From Planctomycetota bacterium (lineage in GTDB: Bacteria > Planctomycetota > Planctomycetia > Pirellulales > Pirellulaceae): a DNA stretch of 64,000 nt. The notes beneath the pieces were generated by a model. That model was not told the DNA's origin and did not search any database. It worked only from the letters and a program-made list of their open reading frames with translations. This document shows positions 54,027-62,065 of the stretch, one piece after another; position 1 is the stretch's first letter, and every line of letters begins with the position of its first letter. The stretch spans positions 62,001-126,000 of the forward strand of contig JABAAE010000005.1 of the NCBI GenBank assembly GCA_014238905.1. The letters run 5' to 3'. The position numbers and the translations under genes are program-made.

Positions 54027-54379
54027 TCTAAACAATTCTTCCAATGGCCGCCCAAAATGACGGACATCCTCCATGACCGTCGGTCAACAGCAGATGAATC
54101 TCTGGTGTGACTCTTTCTGCCAACCTGTGCAAATCCAGCTTGATTTCCATTCCCGGCTTCAAAAACATTTGCCGGCAAATCTCTGATGATTGATTCTGAA
54201 AATTGACGTTTTCATCTTTGAAGCGGTCTGCATCTCTTCTGCGCTGATGTTGAATCGCTTAGACTAAGCCTCTCGGCAAAATTCAGTGCAGAACCAAACG
54301 GTCGATGTTGTATCAGGAGATCTTTCGTTGTTCGTAAAGTGGTCCTTTTTAGAGCAATTCGGCCTGGAAAAATAAATTA
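54027..54379. other. Intergenic region, 353 bases
   Basis: Between two plus-strand genes (NodB-like and MBL hydrolase). Presumably contains a promoter. No repeat, RNA or terminator was recognised. Confidence 0.45.
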
Positions 54380-55219
54380 ATGGTAAACAACGTTGGTTTA
54401 AAGAAAATCGAATTTGATGGCTACACCATTGAGGGCTATTCGCGCGCCGCAGTACAGACCTGCTGGCGAATACCAGAGCTTAAATTGGGATTTGATTTAG
54501 GCGCCCAGCCTTGGGAATTCATGGGGACGCCGGTTTGGTTTGTCTCGCACATGCATCTGGACCACTGCGCAGCGTTGCCGGTGTATGTCGCCCGGAGGCG
54601 GATGATGAAGATGGATCCTCCAGTAATTTATTTGCCAAAAAAATCTGTCGATCCATTTTACGCAATCCTGAAACTGTTTAGTTCGTTGGATCGAGGTCGC
54701 TTGCCAGTCGAGTTAATCGGCATCGAACCGGGAGAGGAAATAGAACTATCAAGGGAATTAGTCGTCACCACGGCAAAGGCGTTTCATACCGTTCCAGCGA
54801 TGAGTTTTCTGGTTTGGGATCGTCGAAAGAAGTTACGGCCGGAATTTGCGGACTTGCCAGGTGATCAGTTACGCAATTTAAAGATGCAGGGCACTGAGAT
54901 TTCCAGGGAAGTCCGAATGCCACTAGTGGGGTACCTGGGTGACAGCTCACCTCGCGGTTTGGATGAAAACCCCGACATGTACTTGGCACGAATCTTGATC
55001 ACCGAAATGACTTTTCTTTCTCCCGATCATCGAAAAGAAATCATTCATAAAAACGGACATATGCATCTCGATGATTATGTTGAGCGTGCGGATCGTTTTC
55101 AAAACGAGATCATTGTCGCCGGTCATCTCAGCACTCGTTACAACAGGAAACAGGCAATCCGATTTGTAGAACGGGCTTTTCCAGACTGGATGAACAATCG
55201 TCTGAACCTGTTTGTTTAA
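54380..55219 (+). CDS. MBL-fold metallohydrolase, RNase Z-like
   Basis: 279 aa. The zinc motif HMHLDHCAALPVYV is intact (HxHxDH), with a further His in FHTVPAMSFLVWDRRK, an Asp in YLGDSS and His in VAGHLSTRY. Architecture resembles RNase Z/TRZ1-type beta-lactamase folds but without a clear flexible arm. Could process RNA 3' ends or hydrolyse another phosphoester. Stands alone, 276 bases before the cytochrome gene. Confidence 0.8.
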   Translation: MVNNVGLKKIEFDGYTIEGYSRAAVQTCWRIPELKLGFDLGAQPWEFMGTPVWFVSHMHLDHCAALPVYVARRRMMKMDPPVIYLPKKSVDPFYAILKLFSSLDRGRLPVELIGIEPGEEIELSRELVVTTAKAFHTVPAMSFLVWDRRKKLRPEFADLPGDQLRNLKMQGTEISREVRMPLVGYLGDSSPRGLDENPDMYLARILITEMTFLSPDHRKEIIHKNGHMHLDDYVERADRFQNEIIVAGHLSTRYNRKQAIRFVERAFPDWMNNRLNLFV

Positions 55220-55495
55220 AGCTTTCGAATCCGTCTCGGTTGGTTCTTTCATTCAATGCAATGAGGGCTATGAGGCGAATAATGGCTGCTGGAGTTACCA
55301 GTAAACATCTCGCGATCGTCAGAATGAAAAAAACTCGCCGGGAACGGTAACAATAGCCGGAATCAAATTCATTGGAAATTCATGTTGGTCGAGGATATTC
55401 AATAGAACTTTTATTTATCCTTGCGATAATAGACTTCGCCTCTCACTTTGGGTTGGGATGTTCCACAAGTTGACGGGGTGTTTTTGGGAGAACCG

Positions 55496-57475
55496 ATGAA
55501 TCGATTTCTGCTTTTTACAATCGGCGTTTTATGCGTTGCGATTGGCGGTATTGTTTTCACCACCTTGTTAAGGGACGACGCCAAAGATGCAAAACCGAAG
55601 AGCTTTCAAGTCGCCGAAGAAGATGTGAATCAACCCGCCCCGAAATCGAAGCCAAGTCAAACTCCCTTGAAAAAGAAACAAGAGGTCGTGGCAGGTCCAG
55701 CGGCACCGCCCGAATTTGATTTAAACGGCTATCGTGTTTTTCCCAATGGCAAGATTCTTTTTTGGTGGGATATCATTCCGGAAGCGGTGAAAAACGTCAG
55801 TTTTTCTACTGGACCTGAAAGCAATATTCATCCAGATGACTATGCGGGAACTGATTCATGCATCAAGTGTCATCAGCAAAATTATGATGACTGGTCAAAA
55901 CACCCTCACCGTTGGATGAATGCGGCAGCAAAAACAGAAACCGTAAAAGGCGATTTTTCGGGAGAAGGCGGTATCCAGTATCTGGGAGGCGAGGCTCGGT
56001 TTGGGCGAGTAGAAGGGAAGTACCAAATGACCCTTCAAAGAGATGGTGTAACGTTGGTGTACGAAATATTCCAAACATTAGGTTCCCGTTTTTTTCAGTA
56101 CTATATTGGCCGCATGACAGAGGGACCGTTTACGGCGAACCATCCTTACCGGACCACCAACCATGTTTTGCCCTTCGGATACTGGCTAGATAAAAAAGAA
56201 TGGATTCCGGTTGTCCATGTCGGTCCGGAATTACCGGATGGACAGCGAACCGATCCGTTTGCGATGCCCGAGGTGCCAGAAACCGGCAAAAGCTTTTTGC
56301 CCTACGCTAAATATTGCAATATGTGTCATTCCACATTTGCATTGGGCGACAATCTCTTTCGAAAACCGTTTACCCTCGAGAAGCATTCTCCGGGTATCAT
56401 GCATGTCGATATGGCCGGCTACTTAAAAGAAACCCATCAGGAACTTTGGCCGGAAAACATGACGCGGGCTAACGCTTCAAAGGCCCAGGTCGTCTCCATC
56501 CCACCAGTGATGACCAAGTATGATGCTGCGGATCATGCGGTGACCTTTGGAATTTCCTGTGAAGCGTGCCACCTGGGGTGTCAATCACACATTGAGGATC
56601 CGAAGGTGTTGCCCAGTTTTGCGCCCAGGAGTAGCCACCTCCGATTGGAAAACGGAAAGCAGGCAATTGAAACCGGGCGGACCCACGCCAATCTAAACTG
56701 GGCTTGTGGTCGTTGTCATACCGGGAGTCGCCCCCAATTTGCCGGTGGTATGTCGACTTGGAATTCCACCGAATACACCGACGCCATGAAAGGGTCTTGC
56801 TATACCAAACTGACCTGCATCGAATGCCATGCTCCTCATGAGGCAACCGGAAAAAAATGGCCCAAGACGCCAGTTGAGGACGATGCCACTTGCATTCGCT
56901 GCCACCAAGAATACAGGAATCCGGAGTCGGTCGTGGAGCACACCCATCATCCGCTTGGCACCGAAGGATCTCGTTGCATGAATTGCCACATGCCCAAGAT
57001 CAATGAAGGCCTACAGGACGTCGTCAGGACGCATACCATTTTTTCTCCAACCGCAAATGCCATGATTGAGAGCAATCATCCCAACGCCTGTAATATTTGC
57101 CATACCGATCAAACGATTGACTGGACGGTGGATAAACTTAAAAAATGGTACGGAAAAGACTACGATCGAGCGAAGATGGCTGGTAACTATTCATCAACCA
57201 CCCAAAAAGTCGGATTGGGTTGGTTGAAGAGCGATAATGAGGCGGTTCGACTGGTAGCGATCGAAGCGATGCGACGAAATGACGATGATTGGGCCGCCGA
57301 CCAATTAATTGAAGCACTGGATGATGCCTACTTGCTAAATCGCCAGTTTGCGGCGGAGGCGGTTGAAAAAGTCCTCGGCATCGATCTGGAAAACGCTGGC
57401 TACAAGTTTTACATGACACCATCCCAACGGAAAGTTGCGATCGATAAAATACGTCAGTTGCCACGATTGAAATAA
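55496..57475 (+). CDS. Octaheme c-type cytochrome with HEAT-like C-terminus
   Basis: 659 aa from ATG at 55496 (GGGAG 6 bases upstream). An N-terminal helix (LLFTIGVLCVAIGGIVFTTLL) anchors or exports it. Eight CxxCH sites are present: CIKCH, CNMCH, CEACH, CGRCH, CIECH, CIRCH, CMNCH and CNICH. The last ~90 residues are HEAT-like (NEAVRLVAIEAMRRND). The heme count and order recall cytochrome c554/hydroxylamine-oxidoreductase relatives, but no catalytic Tyr/Lys is identified. Likely periplasmic electron transfer; substrate unknown. Confidence 0.85.
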   Translation: MNRFLLFTIGVLCVAIGGIVFTTLLRDDAKDAKPKSFQVAEEDVNQPAPKSKPSQTPLKKKQEVVAGPAAPPEFDLNGYRVFPNGKILFWWDIIPEAVKNVSFSTGPESNIHPDDYAGTDSCIKCHQQNYDDWSKHPHRWMNAAAKTETVKGDFSGEGGIQYLGGEARFGRVEGKYQMTLQRDGVTLVYEIFQTLGSRFFQYYIGRMTEGPFTANHPYRTTNHVLPFGYWLDKKEWIPVVHVGPELPDGQRTDPFAMPEVPETGKSFLPYAKYCNMCHSTFALGDNLFRKPFTLEKHSPGIMHVDMAGYLKETHQELWPENMTRANASKAQVVSIPPVMTKYDAADHAVTFGISCEACHLGCQSHIEDPKVLPSFAPRSSHLRLENGKQAIETGRTHANLNWACGRCHTGSRPQFAGGMSTWNSTEYTDAMKGSCYTKLTCIECHAPHEATGKKWPKTPVEDDATCIRCHQEYRNPESVVEHTHHPLGTEGSRCMNCHMPKINEGLQDVVRTHTIFSPTANAMIESNHPNACNICHTDQTIDWTVDKLKKWYGKDYDRAKMAGNYSSTTQKVGLGWLKSDNEAVRLVAIEAMRRNDDDWAADQLIEALDDAYLLNRQFAAEAVEKVLGIDLENAGYKFYMTPSQRKVAIDKIRQLPRLK

Positions 57476-57580
57476 GACGAGTCCCTGATCGGTCGGGCTG
57501 AGCGAGTGTTACTTTTCGCCGGCTACGGTGCATTCGCCGGCTATGAATGATTTAACGGCCATCAACGATCCGCCATCGTC

Positions 57581-59731
57581 TTATTTGACTCCCATTTCCT
57601 CGAGCAAATTATCGGCTTTGAACACTTTGCCGGTAATCCAGAGTGCATATCGAATGTCCACTCCAATAGAGCGACTATACGATTGATTCCAGGCAAAGTC
57701 ATTAATCGTTGCTTCGAAAGCCCGATCGAAATTAACTCCTACCAATTGCCCCTCGCTATTGAGGATAGGCGAACCTGAATTCCCGCCTGTGGTATCGGTA
57801 TCGTAAAGGATGCAAACCGGAATATCATTCAGCTTGGAATTCTTAAAGGAACCAAAGTCTCTGGCCCTTCTGAGGTCGATGATTTTTTGAGGGGTGATAA
57901 AGGGTTCGACACCGGTGGTTTTGTCCAGAACGCCCTTGAGCGTGGTGATCGGAGATTTATAGACGGCGTCCTCTGGAGAATAACCCCTGATACGACCGTA
58001 CGTCATCCGCAGAGTCGCATTGGCATCCGGCACAAAATCTGTTTTGAGAAACAATTTTTTTGAGTCGATAAACTTGCTGTAAAGCTTTCCAAGCTCACCG
58101 TTGCGTTGTTTGTTTTTTTCTCGAAGTTCTAAAAACGCCGGGTAAAGATCGGCAACCAGCTTGATAAATGGATCCTTGGTTTCCATCAGTTCTGACGGTG
58201 TCATGGTGAGTGCAGAAGCGACAAATGTTTTGTCGTTGATTAAGGAATCGGCGTACATTTGATCGATCACGTCAGTTAAATCTTCGGGTTTAAATAGCGA
58301 TTCCAAACCGGGGATCGCCTGGGCTTGTTCGATTGTTTTCAAACGGGCCACCATGCCTGCGAGCATTTTCTTGTCCGTGGGACTATGCAGGTCGTTGATA
58401 TCGAGCATCAACCTGTTTTTTGTCAGATCGAAATTTTTATCCATAAACGCGGATTCGCGGTCCAGATCGGGTTTTGTTCTTTCATTGGCCGCGTCGAATA
58501 TCCTAAAAGCAACATAAAGTCCTCGACAAGCTTGGATTAAATTTGAAAAATTCAGTTCAAACTTCGAGCGTTCGGTCATCTCCTGATAGACTGCGGCGAT
58601 CTCAGCGAGTGTTAAGCTATGCACCTCTCGAAGTTCCGGGTCTTCATCGACAAATTGCTGAAGCTCCGATTCCATTTGCGCTCTGGTTGCAGTAATATTC
58701 GCCCGTCGCAGTCCTTTAAGCTGACCCCGGGATCGTTTTTCGACATTAGCGAGCCGTTTGATACGAGATGAATGCTTTAGTGCGACATCACGATCCGCCT
58801 TTCCGTCAGCCAACATCGTGTCAATCTGCCAATTGTAAAGATCGACTATATACGGCAGACGGACCTGTTCTTCATATTTAAGAAAGGTGGCGGTCTTATG
58901 GCGGGCCGTTCTTCCCGGGTATCCCAGAAGGAAAACAAAATCTCCTTCGTCCACGCCCTTGGCCGCGACCTGGATGTATTTTCGAGGTTGGTACGGAATG
59001 TTGTCTTTAGAATAAGCGGCGGTGGATCCATCTGGAGCGACATACGCCCGCATGTACGAGAAATCGCCTGTGTGACGGGGCCACTCCCAGTTGTCGACGT
59101 CTCCGCCAAAAACGCCGACCGATGCCGGTGGGGCAAAAACCAGTCTCACATCCTTAATGTAGGTGTACATAAAAAGGACGTAGGTTTTTCCGGTGAACAT
59201 TTCGGCAACTTCGGCTCTCAGACCGGCATTGGCAGATTCCGCCTCTTTTTCAATTTCTTTTCGTTTCTTGGAAATAGCTTTGGAGCGGTCTGAGTCAAGC
59301 ATTTCCTCAGTCACTACCGAAAGAACCTCTTTTGAGACATCCCGCAGCGATTCGGTCACGCGAACGGTATACCCCGTCGCTGGGATTTCACCGGAGAAAG
59401 TCTTGGCGTGGAAACCATCGGTCAGATAATCGTTTTCTTTCGTGCTGGCACTCTGAATCGCACGATAAGCGCAATGATGATTAGTGAAAATCAGTCCTTT
59501 TGGGGAAATGAATGAACCAGTACAGCCGTTAACTTTACAGACCCCATCCACAAGACAGATTTTGTCAGGATTAAAAATATCATCGGGATCTATCGCCAAC
59601 CCCTTGGACTTGAGGTTCAAGGACTTAATACCGCTGATTGGATGCATGCCCTCATCTGCAGCAATTGGAATAATCAACGTGATCCAGGCCGCCGCTGCCA
59701 AGAAAATATTACTCAAAACCCATCGATTCAT
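57581..59731 (-). CDS. S46-family dipeptidyl peptidase
   Basis: 716 aa from ATG at 59731 (AGGGA site seven bases upstream). A signal peptide (LAAAAWITLIIPIAADE) is followed by the chymotrypsin-like S46 fold: catalytic His in IFTNHHCAYRAIQSAS, and GGNSGSP with the nucleophile Ser. The family (DPP7/DPP11) removes dipeptides from N-termini outside the cytoplasm. The specificity residue near the C-terminus cannot be read without alignment. Convergent with the cytochrome gene. Confidence 0.92.
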   Translation of the reverse strand: MNRWVLSNIFLAAAAWITLIIPIAADEGMHPISGIKSLNLKSKGLAIDPDDIFNPDKICLVDGVCKVNGCTGSFISPKGLIFTNHHCAYRAIQSASTKENDYLTDGFHAKTFSGEIPATGYTVRVTESLRDVSKEVLSVVTEEMLDSDRSKAISKKRKEIEKEAESANAGLRAEVAEMFTGKTYVLFMYTYIKDVRLVFAPPASVGVFGGDVDNWEWPRHTGDFSYMRAYVAPDGSTAAYSKDNIPYQPRKYIQVAAKGVDEGDFVFLLGYPGRTARHKTATFLKYEEQVRLPYIVDLYNWQIDTMLADGKADRDVALKHSSRIKRLANVEKRSRGQLKGLRRANITATRAQMESELQQFVDEDPELREVHSLTLAEIAAVYQEMTERSKFELNFSNLIQACRGLYVAFRIFDAANERTKPDLDRESAFMDKNFDLTKNRLMLDINDLHSPTDKKMLAGMVARLKTIEQAQAIPGLESLFKPEDLTDVIDQMYADSLINDKTFVASALTMTPSELMETKDPFIKLVADLYPAFLELREKNKQRNGELGKLYSKFIDSKKLFLKTDFVPDANATLRMTYGRIRGYSPEDAVYKSPITTLKGVLDKTTGVEPFITPQKIIDLRRARDFGSFKNSKLNDIPVCILYDTDTTGGNSGSPILNSEGQLVGVNFDRAFEATINDFAWNQSYSRSIGVDIRYALWITGKVFKADNLLEEMGVK

Positions 59732-60024
59732 AATCAAGTCCCTGGTTAATTTAATGCTCTGCTATTATCACCGGGAACCGCAGAAAAAAAAACAGCAGTA
59801 ACCGGATCTCCATCGATTTTTTCGGCGACCGGTTTTCGCGGTTTGGCCCTGAGACTGCCGCCCATCCATTGCGTGATCCTGTTAGAATCAGGTGGCTGGC
59901 CAACTAGGCCCGGCTGAGGACCAGGTCATCAAGGGTGACTACTGGACAGGTGTGCCGGGTGACATTTGGTTGGTGACGTAAAGTCTGGTTTTGAATTGAG
60001 ATTTCCCAAGGAACCTTTTGACAG

Positions 60025-61926
60025 ATGAACCATCAACGAAATTTCTTCAGGGGAGACCGTTTTCAAGTCAAAGGTGGCCGCTGGCGATCGGATCATCAGG
60101 GTTTTACTCGCAGTATCGGGTGGAGTGGTGGGAGAGCACCGCTACAGCTGGTCATGGGATGCTGTCTACTTGTTTATTCCGTGTTGGCTGTTCGCTTGCC
60201 GCTCGCTTCCGCCGATGATCAACCGGTTCAGCGAAAAGACCGTCCCAATGTGATCGTTGTTTTGACAGATGATCAAGGCTGGGGTGACCTTAGTATCAAC
60301 GGGAATACAAATCTTTCCACCCCGAATATCGATCGACTTTCCAGCCAAGGCGTCAGTTTTGAACGTTTTTTTGTCTGTCCAGTCTGCTCACCCACTCGAG
60401 CTGAGTTCCTGACAGGCCGCTACCACGTCCGCAGCGGAGTTTACAGCACCTCCGCAGGAGGAGAACGGATGAACCTGGACGAGGTCACGATTGCGGACAT
60501 GTTTCAATCAGCAGGTTACCGGACCGGTGCTTTTGGAAAATGGCATAACGGCATGCAGTATCCCTATCATCCAAACGGCCGCGGTTTCGACGAGTACTAC
60601 GGTTTTTGTTCGGGACATTGGGGTAATTATTTTTCACCGGTTCTGGAGCGAAATGGCAAAATCGTCAAGGGAAACGGATTTGTTGTTGATGACTTCACCA
60701 ATCAACTTCTCGAATTTGTGGAGGAGAATAAGGATCGGCCGTTTTTTGCTTATTTACCATTAAATACCCCTCATTCTCCCATGCAGGTCCCTGACCAATG
60801 GTGGAATCGTTTTCGCAGTAAAGAGCTTCAGATGAGACACCGTGATCCCAAAAAGGAAAATATTCCCCATACGCGAGCAGCTCTGGCAATGTGCGAAAAC
60901 ATTGACTGGAATGTTGGCCGGATCATGGCAAAATTAAATCAAATGGATTTGGCGAAAGAGACCATATTCGTCTATTTCTGCGATAATGGTCCCAACGGAT
61001 CTAGGTGGAACGGCGGCATGAAAGGTCGAAAAGGCTCCACAGATGAAGGGGGAGTTCGATCGCCCCTTTTTATACGGTGGCCCGGCAAAATCAGATCCGG
61101 CAGCACCTTTTTAACGGTGAGTTCGGTCGTCGATCTGTTGCCTACCCTTGCTGGACTTTGTGATGTTCGGTTAACCAATCAACAGCCGCTGGATGGGCTT
61201 AATTTGGCAGATCAACTCCAAGGCAAATCAGCCGTCGCTCCTTCCAAGCGGGTGATCTTCAATCATTGGAAGGGACGCCTGAGTGTTCGCACACAACGAT
61301 ATCGCCTGGATCAAAAAGGCGCACTGTATGACATGGTTGTCGATCCGCGCCAGCGGGTGGATGTATCGGGAGATCATCCGGAAATTGCAAAACAACTGAG
61401 AGAAGCCGCAAAAGAATTCCAAAATAACGTTGCTCGGGGCTATGACCAGGATAGCAGACCGTTTGTTGTCGGGCATCGCGACTCATTGTTAACTCAAGTG
61501 CCGGCCAGAGACGGGAAAGCCAAGGGGAATATCCGGCGATCCAATCGTTTTCCCAACTGTAGCTTTTTCACCAATTGGAAGAGTGTGGACGATCAAATTT
61601 CATGGGATGTGTCCATCGGTAAGACGGGGCAATACGAAGTAGTTTTGTATTACACTTGTGCTCCGGAAGATGTTGGAACGGTGGTGAATTTGTCTTTTGG
61701 CGACAAATCAATTTCGAAAAAGATTTCCACCGCCTATCATCCACCTGAGCTGGGAGCTGCCGATGACCGCGTGAAACGGATGGAGTCCTATGTGAAAAAT
61801 TTCAAACCGATCTCCATGGGAATTATTGATTTGAAAAAGGGACCGGGCCAGCTGGTTTTGCGGGCAAGTGAAATCCCAGGAAAACAATCGATTGATTTTC
61901 GCATGATGATGTTTGAGCGGAGATAG
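60025..61926 (+). CDS. Type I sulfatase
   Basis: 633 aa. A signal segment lies at 41-62, preceded by an unusually long ~40-residue N-terminus; ATG at 60154 is an alternative start. Active site Cys121 is in CSPTRAEFLTGR, the formylglycine motif. Other conserved parts are RPNVIVVLTDDQGWGDLS, TGAFGKWHNG and NTPHSP. The C-terminal ~150 residues form an additional domain (ISWDVSIGKTGQYEVVLYYTC). It should cleave sulfate esters of algal polysaccharides after maturation by a separate FGE enzyme. Confidence 0.93.
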   Translation: MNHQRNFFRGDRFQVKGGRWRSDHQGFTRSIGWSGGRAPLQLVMGCCLLVYSVLAVRLPLASADDQPVQRKDRPNVIVVLTDDQGWGDLSINGNTNLSTPNIDRLSSQGVSFERFFVCPVCSPTRAEFLTGRYHVRSGVYSTSAGGERMNLDEVTIADMFQSAGYRTGAFGKWHNGMQYPYHPNGRGFDEYYGFCSGHWGNYFSPVLERNGKIVKGNGFVVDDFTNQLLEFVEENKDRPFFAYLPLNTPHSPMQVPDQWWNRFRSKELQMRHRDPKKENIPHTRAALAMCENIDWNVGRIMAKLNQMDLAKETIFVYFCDNGPNGSRWNGGMKGRKGSTDEGGVRSPLFIRWPGKIRSGSTFLTVSSVVDLLPTLAGLCDVRLTNQQPLDGLNLADQLQGKSAVAPSKRVIFNHWKGRLSVRTQRYRLDQKGALYDMVVDPRQRVDVSGDHPEIAKQLREAAKEFQNNVARGYDQDSRPFVVGHRDSLLTQVPARDGKAKGNIRRSNRFPNCSFFTNWKSVDDQISWDVSIGKTGQYEVVLYYTCAPEDVGTVVNLSFGDKSISKKISTAYHPPELGAADDRVKRMESYVKNFKPISMGIIDLKKGPGQLVLRASEIPGKQSIDFRMMMFERR

Positions 61927-61979
61927 CTGCCACGGCCTCCAGCGAGGAGGTTTCGGGTTCCCCGGCAGCTAACGTGGCC

Positions 61980-62000
61980 CATCATTCCTCTGGAATGATG
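61980..62000. terminator. Hairpin between convergent genes
   Basis: CATCATTCC-TCT-GGAATGATG, a perfect 9-bp stem. It is placed to terminate the sulfatase gene but lacks a U-tract; it may act only as a roadblock. The right arm is the first unit of the adjacent tandem array. Confidence 0.4.
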
Positions 62001-62051
62001 GCGTCCGGAATGATGGCGTCCGGAATGATGGCGTCCGGAATGATGGCGTCC
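61992..62051. repeat. 15-bp tandem array, four perfect copies
   Basis: Four consecutive perfect copies of ggaatgatggcgtcc between the convergent sulfatase and uvrA genes, ending 15 bases before the uvrA stop. The first copy forms a hairpin with the preceding sequence. Confidence 0.93.
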
Positions 62052-62065
62052 GGCAAAAGGCTTCA

